NCBI GenBank assembly: GCA_916048095.2
Contig: OU696591.1
Location: forward strand, 1,033,501-1,097,500
Reading direction: 5' to 3'
Source of the DNA: Sacculina carcini
Taxonomy: Eukaryota; Arthropoda; Thecostraca; Sacculinidae
DNA: 64,000 nucleotides
Part shown: positions 47,349 to 56,550 of the stretch, one piece after another
Numbering within the stretch: the stretch's first letter is position 1
Layout of the letters: each line of letters starts with the position of its first letter
Program-made: the position numbers and the translations under genes
Notes under the pieces: generated by a model
Told to the model about the DNA's origin: nothing
Seen by the model: the letters and a program-made list of their open reading frames with translations, nothing else
Databases searched by the model: none

Positions 47349-48599
47349 TCACCCTACTGCACGCTCATCCTCTCGAACACCACCTCCCTGTGTGTCCGGA
47401 TGCAGCAACTTGTTGAAGAAGAACACCAGACCCTCGGGCGAGTCATCACGACAAGCCACGCCGCGTTTTTCTGCCATATCCAGCCACTGAGAAGCCAGCA
47501 GCACAGGAACCTCGGCTTGTTTGGCCAGCCGTTCACTGCTGAGGCCGCGCTGAGAAGCCGTCTCGCTGACTAGACGTCGACGTGTCTCCTCCACCACCGC
47601 CGTGTCGTCCAGCTGGGGCAGCTGCAGCACGCGCACACCACACGACAGAGTGCGGCAGTGCAGCGGCCACGCGCCCGGCGAACGCATCAGTCGACATGCG
47701 GCGAGCAGATCGCCGGGCGCTAGCAACTCCAGTCCTCGCGCGCGATTGACGCGGCAATAAGCGTCCGTCAGCGTGATCAAGCCGCCGGCCGCTCGCACCG
47801 CCGGCTCGAGACTGGAGCTCAGTTGCCGGGCCAGCTGATGATGGAACCCGCCAGTCATCCGCGTCTTCTCGTCCTGTTGCTCCTCATCTTCGGTCACATC
47901 GTTCTCCACTCCCAGACTCAGCAAGTGCGCCTGTAGCTGCACGGTTTCATCGTCGGTGATGGCGCCTCGACGCTCGCGCACCTGCTCGGACAACTGGCGC
48001 GCCACGGCCACCATTTTCCGCGCCTGTGTCATCAAACGGTCGAGGTCGGCGAACGCGCCACTGATCTCGCGCTGCTTGCTGGTCTGCGCCGCCAGCATAC
48101 GCTTTTCAATGCCGACTATTCCGGCCGCTCGACATCCAGTTGTGGCGGCGGCGGCAGTCGGGCCGGACGCGGTCGGAGCAGCGAATCCGGCCGTCTTCTG
48201 CCAGTCACACCGCTCCAGGGCGGCCGTCAGTCGGCCGTGCATCTGACGCATGCCCGATGAGCGGAACGAAAGCCGCACGTGGTTGGATGTTTGGGCGCCG
48301 CGGCCACTGGAGTGTACATCTTGATTTATGGCTGACAAGGTGAGTTTGATCTTGGCGCTATGAAACATGGACGCCTCCTCAGTCTCGACCAACACGACCA
48401 GCGAGAGAGACAGCGCCAGACATCCCCGAGCATCGGACACCGGCTGCCACAACAGACGATGATTGGTGAGAATCAGCAGGCCAGCCCCACCGTCCACTGT
48501 GTTCTTGCTGTCGCCGTCATACAGACACACGCCCTTCTGCCGCCACAACTCACACTCGGCAAAATTCAACGCGGTTGATGACGAAACAAAACGATCCAT
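47349..48599 (-). CDS. VPS36: Vacuolar protein-sorting-associated protein 36, ESCRT-II subunit, intronless
   Basis: A single 416-codon exon starting at the ATG at 48599. The N-terminal GLUE/PH-like domain (about residues 1-140) includes LILTNHRLLWQ and HVRLSFRSSGMRQMHGRL. The GIVGIEKRML helix, the QLAKQL-like HHQLARQLSSSL segment and the tandem winged helices follow, with LITLTDAYCRVNRARGLELL and CRDDSPEGLVFFFN near the end. The human protein has the same order and nearly the same length (386), without the yeast zinc-finger insert. ESCRT-II is recruited by ubiquitinated cargo and PI3P at endosomes and hands over to ESCRT-III. GC-rich codon use. The lack of introns suggests intron loss or an old retrocopy that became the functional gene. 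Confidence 0.95.
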   Translation of the reverse strand: MDRFVSSSTALNFAECELWRQKGVCLYDGDSKNTVDGGAGLLILTNHRLLWQPVSDARGCLALSLSLVVLVETEEASMFHSAKIKLTLSAINQDVHSSGRGAQTSNHVRLSFRSSGMRQMHGRLTAALERCDWQKTAGFAAPTASGPTAAAATTGCRAAGIVGIEKRMLAAQTSKQREISGAFADLDRLMTQARKMVAVARQLSEQVRERRGAITDDETVQLQAHLLSLGVENDVTEDEEQQDEKTRMTGGFHHQLARQLSSSLEPAVRAAGGLITLTDAYCRVNRARGLELLAPGDLLAACRLMRSPGAWPLHCRTLSCGVRVLQLPQLDDTAVVEETRRRLVSETASQRGLSSERLAKQAEVPVLLASQWLDMAEKRGVACRDDSPEGLVFFFNKLLHPDTQGGGVREDERAVG

Positions 48600-49217
48600 A
48601 TTGTACTCAAAGAGCAGTGAATGCCCTCTAATGGTTCAAGATCAATCCACAGTGAATCACCTCCACGCACCTATTTGATCCAACTAAATTGCACATAGCG
48701 GTAGACCAATAAATTTGTTGCAACCACACACTAACCACATGGGCGATACTAGAATCGAATATTCACTTGCGCCTGAATGTGTCGCTGAGAAATAGATCGC
48801 AAAATAACCACATATCGAATAGGCACCATAAAAACATGAAATAATTCAGGCTAATATCCACAACACAAATTCACGATTGCACCACCGTGGAACAAAACAC
48901 TCCGCATATGAAACAAGTAAGCCAAGTTGACTCGCAGATATTATTACTTCTCTACATATTTTTACCAAACTACTTTATCCACAGCCAAAACTTAATTGAA
49001 ATCGAAGCTATGATAGAACAAGTGAAAATCCAGGAAATGCGCCGCAGAAGACACTACGCAAGTTAGGCCGACGCCAACAATCTACCGCACATTCATGTAA
49101 TGATCATCGTGTAATTTATACGCCGGAAAAAATTCGGGGAATTGATACAGGCAGACTTGATTGAGACAACATTGTTGTGTTAACAGTTCGTGTATTTGTG
49201 TAATCGTGGACTAGTTG

Positions 49218-49231
49218 GTTGCCATGGCAAC
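49218..49231. promoter_or_regulatory. Palindromic X-box (RFX-type site)
   Basis: GTTGCCATGGCAAC is a perfect palindrome matching the ideal RFX transcription-factor site. RFX proteins control ciliary and other genes across animals. Here it lies about 620 bp upstream of VPS36. Occupancy is unknown and a chance match is possible. Confidence 0.5.
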
Positions 49232-49388
49232 GGACGAATCAACAATGTCGGGAAATCAGTTGGTTTTCGGGGAAAAAAGGGATTGCGGTGTCGTAGTGAG
49301 AAGTGTTGATAATTCAGTGTTTGTTAATATTGTTTTTGTGATAAAAACACCAAACATATCACAAGTAAACATATTTATTCATGTTTGA
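49224..49388 (+). CDS. Hypothetical short open frame or possible first exon
   Basis: An ATG in good context (GCCATGG) overlaps the X-box. The 54-residue frame starts MATDESTMSGNQLVFGEKRD. A GTGAGA donor-like site inside it (about 49290) would allow splicing. There is no known similarity and no downstream plus-strand exon before PSMB6. Low confidence. Confidence 0.2.
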   Translation: MATDESTMSGNQLVFGEKRDCGVVVRSVDNSVFVNIVFVIKTPNISQVNIFIHV

Positions 49389-49419
49389 ACAAAACACCGG
49401 CCAACAAAACATGTTTATT
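49374..49419 (-). terminator. Poly(A) signals of RPS12
   Basis: Two minus-strand AATAAA hexamers, at 49414-49419 and 49374-49379, lie 11-60 nt past the RPS12 stop codon. This is the very short 3'UTR usual for ribosomal-protein genes. Confidence 0.7.
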
Positions 49420-49429
49420 GTAAAACAAC

Positions 49430-50790
49430 TCAGTTCTTCGCTTTCCTCTTGAGGTACTCCTTGAGAGTATCATGTGCGGCAGTTTCGTCGCCCCAATCTT
49501 TGATCACGAGACACGAACAACCAACCACCTTGCGGGCCTTGCCCTCGCGGTCGATCTTGCACAAACCAGACCACTCGCCAAGCTTCTTATTGTTGTCCAC
49601 CTGTCGGAACAAGAATGAATTATTTGGAATATTAACACACACGCGGAATACCCACCACAATTGACTGATAAGCAATAATGAATGACCCGGGTTGGTTCAT
49701 CAACACCTCCGCTTGAGTCTACCGGGAGTCAACACATGTGGGACAAGAGTTTGGCGAAATTTGGCAACATAGTCGTTATGAAGCGGATATGATGCAAACG
49801 TTGCCAGCATGTTACGTGGTGTGTAGTTATTGTGCAATGGTGTGTTTTTTGTTCAATTTGTTCAATATTGTATGTTCCCATTCTATTTCTATTCATGTAC
49901 TAAATTCGTTATTGTTAATCGCTTAATGTTTACGTTTTCTATTTACATGTCTTGTAACTTATCCGATATTATCGTTACTAATACATCGTTGGAACGATCC
50001 GCTGTGTTCCTTATGACAGGCACACAATGGAGTGCGCCATATAGTCTAAACTGGCTGATGCACGCTTAAAACACCAACAACAACAAACAATAATGAATGC
50101 CGCAATTTCGAAAGTATTTGACCGATGCAATTCGGAAGTGGTGAATGAGAACAGGTTCAAACATTGATCTGGTCTCGGGAAGCCGGGGACAGACGAGTTC
50201 TTCACTAGTCTTGTGCACTACAAATCGATGAGAGAACACACACCTTGAACATGGGGATGCTGTGCTCGGCACACAGAGCCTCGACCAGTTTCACGTAGCC
50301 TGGCTCGTCGCAGTTGGCCGCCAGAATGCACAAATGAGCCTGCCGCTTGTCCAACGCCTTCACTGACTCGCGCAGACCGCGCACCATCCCGTCCACGATC
50401 ATCGAGCATTTGAGCACCTCCTGCACGGCCGTGTGAATGTCCATCGCCTCACCGGGCATGACGGCCACAGCAGCCGCAGCCTCAACTCTGACCAACACAG
50501 CACGTGAAGGCGCTCAAACGGACAAGAAATTACCCCCCGGCCAATTCATACAAGAACCCTTAAAATATGACCCCATTTTGTAGTCGTTTGTCTATGAAAG
50601 CAAATTCAATTATTAGGCTATATTTATTAGGAGCATTTCTTTGATATCAACGCAATATTTTTAAAACTCTACATGTAAATAAATTAATACACAAACTTGA
50701 AAATATTAGCCTTACCCAATAAATAAGTCAAGTTATAAGTTGAGTAAAAAATATGCACCGAATTGCAACTCACCCCTCACCGTCAACCAT
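49430..50790 (-). CDS. RPS12: 40S ribosomal protein S12 (eS12)
   Basis: Three coding exons on the minus strand: 50790-50774, 50487-50244, 49600-49430, 432 nt in all (143 residues). Exon 1 contributes only ATG plus five codons (MVDGE, then a split Gly codon) and a GTGAGT donor. The acceptor at 50488 restores the frame to [20 protein letters not shown], aligning with the human N-terminus. Then come [55 protein letters not shown] and [15 protein letters not shown]. It is a structural protein of the small-subunit beak region. Splitting off a tiny first coding exon is typical of ribosomal-protein genes. Promoter and any non-coding exon lie above 50790, where a LINE has inserted within about 80 bp. 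Confidence 0.96.
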
Positions 50791-50974
50791 CGTGGCAAAA
50801 TTCCCTGAAAAACCAAGAGACAACTAGATGAAAGAAAAGTACGAATACACGAGCTGGAAAACTCAGATCAGATCAGATGAAAAGTTGAGGGTTAGCCTTT
50901 GCAACGGCCCCTCTTCGCTCATATTTGTATCACTTAATAGCAATATGTTCGTCCTGTTCGTCCGTTCCGTGTTT

Positions 50975-53900
50975 CTATTCTGTTTTTATTCCATTCTCCC
51001 TTTTCTTCCTCCTTTTCCAAAAACCATACAACCCCTCTTTCACCTTTTCCATTTCTTCCTTGTTTTCAAACATAAACAATGCTCTTCCTATGGCTTCTTC
51101 AGCTGTCTCTCCCTGTCCGCTCAACGCCCCTACCTTTTCCCTCAGATCTGCATATCCCTCACACTTCAACATAAAATGCTCTAAATTTTCATTTTCATTT
51201 TCGCACATCGGGCATTTGTTTTCTTCTGTCCACGCCCTATTGTTTAGTTGCATACAATTTGTTCGAGCCCTAAAAAAAAATTCTGATGCCGGTTTATTAT
51301 CATACATGTAGTCTACCTTTCCTATTTCGTCTCTATAGTTCCTATATATTCCCAAGGTTGACTTTTCCAACATTCCTTCCTTCCATTTCCTCGTATCCCA
51401 TGTCTTCACCATCCTATTCACTTCCGATCTTGTTGCATTTTCTAATGTTTTCCAGGTTATTCCGGTGTCTTCCATAATTTTCCCCACATGTCTACTCCAT
51501 ATGTCTTCCCTGTCTTCTTTTCCATTCCTCATCAGCTTCTCAACTAGATCATTTCTTCCTCCTTTCAGCGTGCTGTTTATATAGCTGAACTTGTTCCTTG
51601 CCATTCTTGCTTCAAACGATGCTGCGCCTATTTCTCCCCTCAAACCTTCCTGTGCTGTATATCGGCTGCCTCCCAAAATCACTCTGTACACACTATTTTC
51701 TATGCTTTGCAGTTTTTGTATTTCATTCCTGTTAAATTCCACTACACTTGTTCCATACAGCAGGGACGGTAATACTATAGCTTTCCAATAAGTCTTGCCT
51801 ATCATTACTTTATTGCAGCTCCTCATAATTACACTGTATGTCAAATTCGCCATCTTCCTCGCCTTTGTTATAATCTGTTCTCTGTACTCCTGAAAACAAT
51901 CTTTCTTATTACAAACTGTCACCCCCAAGTATTTGATGCTATTGGTCACCTGTATACCTTCTATTTCTTTCATATCCTCCCTTGTGTTGAAAACTATGAA
52001 CCAACTTTTTCCTTTGTTTATTTCCAATCCGAATTCCGCACTTACTTTGATCAGATTCCTAATATTTAAGCTTGCTTGTTCTTTATTTGTTGACATCTGT
52101 AATCCATCATCTGCGAAAAATAATGTATTAATTTTTACCTCTTTATCCTCGTATCCACAGCCATTGTTTTCGAGTACGCTTAAAATCATGTACGTCACCA
52201 GTTTGAATAATGTTGTTGAGCATGTGCACCCTTGTTTTATTCCGTTCCTCACTTCTACCTCTATATCCTCGCTTTTACCCGTTCCTATCAATGTTCTGTC
52301 ATTCTCGTATATTCGTTTCACGCATTCTATTATTTTACTGTTTATTTTATATTTCATCATTGCCTCTAATAATTTTTCCCTCCTCACACTGTCATATGCC
52401 TTTTTAAAGTCTATTGACGCTACATATAACTCTTTTCGCCTTTGGTATGACTTCCTTATGCAATATTGCAGTACAAATATATTATCTTCTATTCTTTTGC
52501 CCTTTGTGAATCCCGTCTGCTCGTCCTTCTCAGCCTCATTTCTTCTCATGTGGTTATTTATCCTCTCACTAATAATTCGCATGAATATCTTATAAGAAAC
52601 ATCTGTTAATGTTATTGGTCTTAAATCTTTCGCTTGCGGCCTGCTTACTTTCGGTACCATAATCGTTTTTGACACTTTCCATTCGTCCGGAATTTCTCCC
52701 TTTTCCATTATTCGGTTCAGACTATCCCTTAGAGCTACCATGCATGAATCCTTCTCCAGAAAAATCTTATACAACTCCGGCTTTAATCTATTTGGCCCCG
52801 CAGCTTTCCCCTTCTTTATACTCTTCAAACTATCTTTTATTTCCTCTATTGATATTTCGTCCCCATTCATTTTCTTACATTCCAAATCCATTTTCCCGCA
52901 CATATCCAGATGCTCTCTAAGCACTCCGGGTAATCTGTCTCCCTCATTCGTTGTTATTACCCCTGTTCCTTCCTCTCCCAGCTTCATTTCATATTCCAGT
53001 CGTCTCTCTTCGTTCCACACCTTTTCTAATCTAGTATTGTCTCTCTGGTAGATTTTCTTCCAGAACTCCTCAATCTCTATTATTGTGTCCTCCTGACTCA
53101 GCCTCACTCCCTCCTTGAATACTCGTACTTCCTCATTCCTTTTCGTACCCTGTCTTCTCAGCTTATTAATATTCTCCCATAATTTTTTACTCTGATTTCT
53201 CCCACTTCTTATTTCATTGGTAATCTTTTCCTCGTGCCGTGAGATCTCCTCTTTGATTTGGTATTGCACTATTCTCTTCTGTTTCTGATATTCTTCGTCT
53301 AACCTTTGTTTTGTCTTTTCGTCTCCAGCATTCCTCCGTCTCCTGTTTATCCATTTTCTTAGTTTTATTGCCTTCTTTATGTCCTCATTCATCCAAACTG
53401 GCTCCATCGTGTCCCCTCTCACCCTCTTCTTGTATGTCCGTTTCAGCACTTTGTCGGCTGATTCTATCATTGCTCTTTCTAATCTGGTTATGTCCATTTC
53501 TTTAACCCTCTGACATTTTTCCCCAACTTCGTCCACGTACACTTTCAATGATGCCCCGTCCCTTCGGTAGTACTCAATCGTCTCAGCTTTTGTGCATCTC
53601 CCATCTGCCTCCTTCCCTGTGAGCACCACCTCTAAAAGGTTATGATCAGAAATGTCTAATGTTTCTCTTTCATCATCTATTATCATTCTGTTGAACCTTT
53701 CGTACAGCTTTCTGTTTGCCAATGCAAAATCTATGACACTTCTTGATCCTCTCCCTTGCCACGTGTACACCCCCTGACATCTTGTATCCCCATTTAACAA
53801 GATAAGATTGTATTTGTCTATCCACTCGTTAATGATAGCCCCTCCTTTATCCTCTTTTTGCTCCCCTATAGAGCCAATGTGCCCGTTAAAATCTCCTATT

Positions 53901-54394
53901 ATTAGTAAAGCATTTTCATTATTTCTTCCTATTTCTTCCTCTATTTCCTTTTTAATGTCCTCCCGCTTACTCTCGTCCGTGTTTCCGCATGGAAAATATA
54001 CGGCAACAATCAGAAAGCTAAATCCCCCGAATGCACATTTACCGTAAATTATATCCCTTTCTCGTGTTTCTATTTGTTCCACTGAAATTTCCCCATCTTT
54101 TCTCCATAATATCATTAGTCCTCCCCCCTTTTTTTCTCCGTTTTCTCTCATACTACCTATCCTTTTGATGTCTTCCGAAATATTTATTTGATCCCTTTTC
54201 AATTGTGTTTCAGTTAGGCACATTATTGTGTACTTATCTATTACCTGTTCCACCTCTCCTATCTTTACATTTGTTAACCCTTGAATATTTACACATTTGA
54301 TGTTTACTTCGTTCTTCCTCTGGTTGTTGTCTCTGTCTCTACTCCGCCTTACCGAAAATCCTTCCTCATCAACTGCCCTTTCTTTATAAACCAT
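50975..54394 (-). CDS. LINE ORF2: endonuclease-reverse transcriptase, 1139 residues
   Basis: Starts at ATG 54394. The APE-type endonuclease (about residues 30-255) shows LTETQ, IIGDFNGHIG, SVIDFALAN and SDHNLLEV. The reverse transcriptase (about 530-830) shows AAGPNRLKPELYK, KDLRPITLTDVSYKIF, EQTGFTKGKRIEDN, the catalytic VASIDFKKAYD (D662), NGIKQGCTCS and the FADD box (D762, D763), then KYLGVTVCNKKD. A CCHC knuckle (C1061, C1064, H1073, C1078) lies near the C-terminus. No stop or frameshift, so the copy could be active. It nicks target DNA and primes reverse transcription in the nucleus (family knowledge). The Jockey/CR1/I-like clade is not resolved by eye. Confidence 0.95.
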   Translation of the reverse strand: MVYKERAVDEEGFSVRRSRDRDNNQRKNEVNIKCVNIQGLTNVKIGEVEQVIDKYTIMCLTETQLKRDQINISEDIKRIGSMRENGEKKGGGLMILWRKDGEISVEQIETRERDIIYGKCAFGGFSFLIVAVYFPCGNTDESKREDIKKEIEEEIGRNNENALLIIGDFNGHIGSIGEQKEDKGGAIINEWIDKYNLILLNGDTRCQGVYTWQGRGSRSVIDFALANRKLYERFNRMIIDDERETLDISDHNLLEVVLTGKEADGRCTKAETIEYYRRDGASLKVYVDEVGEKCQRVKEMDITRLERAMIESADKVLKRTYKKRVRGDTMEPVWMNEDIKKAIKLRKWINRRRRNAGDEKTKQRLDEEYQKQKRIVQYQIKEEISRHEEKITNEIRSGRNQSKKLWENINKLRRQGTKRNEEVRVFKEGVRLSQEDTIIEIEEFWKKIYQRDNTRLEKVWNEERRLEYEMKLGEEGTGVITTNEGDRLPGVLREHLDMCGKMDLECKKMNGDEISIEEIKDSLKSIKKGKAAGPNRLKPELYKIFLEKDSCMVALRDSLNRIMEKGEIPDEWKVSKTIMVPKVSRPQAKDLRPITLTDVSYKIFMRIISERINNHMRRNEAEKDEQTGFTKGKRIEDNIFVLQYCIRKSYQRRKELYVASIDFKKAYDSVRREKLLEAMMKYKINSKIIECVKRIYENDRTLIGTGKSEDIEVEVRNGIKQGCTCSTTLFKLVTYMILSVLENNGCGYEDKEVKINTLFFADDGLQMSTNKEQASLNIRNLIKVSAEFGLEINKGKSWFIVFNTREDMKEIEGIQVTNSIKYLGVTVCNKKDCFQEYREQIITKARKMANLTYSVIMRSCNKVMIGKTYWKAIVLPSLLYGTSVVEFNRNEIQKLQSIENSVYRVILGGSRYTAQEGLRGEIGAASFEARMARNKFSYINSTLKGGRNDLVEKLMRNGKEDREDIWSRHVGKIMEDTGITWKTLENATRSEVNRMVKTWDTRKWKEGMLEKSTLGIYRNYRDEIGKVDYMYDNKPASEFFFRARTNCMQLNNRAWTEENKCPMCENENENLEHFMLKCEGYADLREKVGALSGQGETAEEAIGRALFMFENKEEMEKVKEGLYGFWKRRKKRENGIKTE

Positions 54395-55383
54395 CCTTGT
54401 TCATTATTTTCCCTCTTTTCCCTCAGCTTCTCTCTCACTTCTTTCTCAGCTTGTCTTTCCTTGTAAGTCATATCTGGTGACACAAACACCTTTCTGTACT
54501 CCTCCTCTTTTGCGTCTTTCAGTAGTTTTGCTCGCTTTATTATCTCCCATTTGATTCCCGCATTTCTCATCTTCACTAACAGTGTCCTGGGTTTTCCTCC
54601 ACGCTCCTCATTTCTTCCCAGTCTCACTACATCCTCTATCTCGTCCACATCCACATTTAGTTCTTCCTTGAATATCTTCATACATGCCATCCGATCCTGT
54701 TCCTTCTGCATTTCCCCTTCTGTTTCCTTAGTCTCTTGCAAGTTGTAGAGGACTAGATTATTCCTTCTTTTCGCCTTTTCGTCTCTTTCTTCCATTATTT
54801 CCACTACTCTAGTTGTTATTTCGTCTCGCATTTCCTCCTCTCGTTTTTTCCATTTCTCTTCTATCCCCATTACCATTGCTTGTACATCTTTCAGCTGTCT
54901 TTTTATTTCTTCCAATTCGCCTCCATTCTCCTCTATTTCCTTGCCATATCTTTGCCGCCTTTCACTGATCTTCCCTTCCCTATCGTCTTCATATTTTTCG
55001 ATCCTTCTCATCACCCCCTCATTTTGTTCCTTCACTTTTTTCAGCTCAACCTTCATTTCCTCGTTGTCTCTTTTCACCTTTCTTGCTTCTTTCATATCCT
55101 TTTTAATGGTCTCCTTGCATTTTGAACAGAACCAGGCTTGCTCGCTCTTTCTCAGTTCCTCATATACATGTTTTCCCATCTTTTCACACTCCGTGTGAAT
55201 CCATAATTCGCATAAATCGCACACCACCGCCCGCTCATTGTCCTTCACTTTCTTCTCACACTTCCCACATTTCTCCCCTCTTCTTTCCTCTTCACAACTC
55301 CTGCATACCTCTTCCCCGTTCAACTTCCCAAAAAATCCACACTCTTTGCATTCTTTCGTTCTCAATGCCCGCCCTTTCTCCAT
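54349..55383 (-). CDS. LINE ORF1: PHD-like zinc-finger and coiled-coil protein, 344 residues
   Basis: The N-terminus has two Cys clusters (KECKECGFF, VCRSCEEE), then a PHD-type finger: CGKCEKKV, VVCDLCELWIHTEC and WFCSKC fit Cys4-His-Cys3. Residues of about 95-200 are a charged coiled coil rich in Lys/Glu. The C-terminal part includes LVLYNLQETKETEGEMQKEQ and TLLVKMRNAGIKWEIIKRAK, like the RRM/C-terminal region of LINE ORF1 proteins. It probably coats the element RNA. PHD fingers in ORF1 are known from CR1-related elements. Stop at 54349-54351. Confidence 0.85.
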   Translation of the reverse strand: MEKGRALRTKECKECGFFGKLNGEEVCRSCEEERRGEKCGKCEKKVKDNERAVVCDLCELWIHTECEKMGKHVYEELRKSEQAWFCSKCKETIKKDMKEARKVKRDNEEMKVELKKVKEQNEGVMRRIEKYEDDREGKISERRQRYGKEIEENGGELEEIKRQLKDVQAMVMGIEEKWKKREEEMRDEITTRVVEIMEERDEKAKRRNNLVLYNLQETKETEGEMQKEQDRMACMKIFKEELNVDVDEIEDVVRLGRNEERGGKPRTLLVKMRNAGIKWEIIKRAKLLKDAKEEEYRKVFVSPDMTYKERQAEKEVREKLREKRENNEQGWFIKKGQLMRKDFR

Positions 55384-55600
55384 CGCCCCCTTCTTTTACC
55401 CGATCTCCCTTTCTAATATAATCTAATTGACTCCTTTCAACTCTAATCACAATTTTGGACACCAACAAACAATTGAGTCTCGCAAAACCCTTATAACCTA
55501 GAACAGAACACGAACAGCACGAACACGAATCGAATACCCATGGCCCAAGATACTCATTACTCATTAAGCCACGCGAGATTGTACAAACTACCAATCGGCT

Positions 55601-56550
55601 ACCACATACACATGGCCAATATTACATCACCACATCGTTCATAAAACCCCAGCCCACTTGGAAAGGTAGACAGTCGGGTAATAAATTGATACCAATAAAC
55701 GTTCTTAATTCGAATTGACTTGAATTCATGATTCAAATTGGATATCTATAAAATGGAGAACTTACAAGTTAAAGAAACGGCTCCTTAAGCGTCGCAATAC
55801 CGATGGCTAAATACTTCCATGTTTAATTATCAACATAAAAAATATTCGGCAAGATATGTTTTCATAGTTCTCAATGGCAGTAATTAAGAAGAACATATTA
55901 ACTCACGCTTCGTCCCACAAAACACGTGGTCCACGGAGCAAACAAAACGCTTAGAACGCTGCCTAAATCATACAGGAAGACGGTCCACGCTTGTCCACAC
56001 AGTATCCGAAAAAAACTACGAGTTTAATAATTTCCTTTTTTTCAAACATGATCGATTCTTATTGAAAATCGCCAAGAGACCTAAAACTTTATTACTCAAG
56101 TTTATTACACCAAAATGGTTGTATATATCGACTATATTTAAGCTCAAATCACAACATCAAATTTTCGAAGATTTTATTCTCGTAAATGCGTCTTAGCGGG
56201 ACAAAAAATCAATTTTCACAGAATCATTGGATTAATAACGTAAATTGTCCATTGAACCTCTTAGTGTGGCTAAAACGAATAGATTGCGACGCTTTGTCAT
56301 TGCCGAATAGCGTTTTGAACACATTAAAACTTAGGTATTTTCACTATTCTACATCAATAAATTTTGCCACAGACAAGTGATTCTCTGCAATCGCTTTTCT
56401 GTCGTCACAATTCTGCCTTTGTATGGGTTTGTGTATTTTACACTGGTTACCGTCGTGTTTGCGTAATATTCCTCGGGGGTTTTACCACGATTGTTGTTAC
56501 GTCTATTTTGTTGTTGATTGTCAGTTGATCTTGTTTTAGGTGCTTGCAAA
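55601..56550. other. Spacer between the LINE and PSMB6
   Basis: AT-rich. Should include the PSMB6 promoter and, before LINE insertion, part of a region shared with RPS12. No TATA box or repeats were assigned. Confidence 0.35.

Larger units (their letters stand above)
48600..49429. other. Spacer between RPS12 3' end and VPS36 start
   Basis: Should contain the VPS36 promoter. Includes a perfect RFX-type palindrome at 49218-49231 and a 54-codon frame beginning within it at 49224. Confidence 0.4.
50868..55600 (-). mobile_element. Full-length-looking non-LTR retrotransposon (LINE), two intact ORFs
   Basis: About 4.7 kb, minus strand, between RPS12 and PSMB6. ORF1 is 55383-54349 and ORF2 is 54394-50975, overlapping by 46 bp in different frames. 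The 3' end near 50868-50950 carries (GATCA)-type repeats, TCTGATCTGATCT when read along the element, and a GCCGTTGCAAAGGC motif. Related 3' ends occur at 34398-34475 and 56874-56920. The 5'UTR probably runs to about 55600. A target duplication was not found. Confidence 0.9.

Noticed and set aside
51933..52595. Plus-strand frames opposite the LINE (also at 52669-53051 and 54880-55421)
   Set aside because: Ser/Phe/Leu-rich shadows of the A-rich LINE coding strand.
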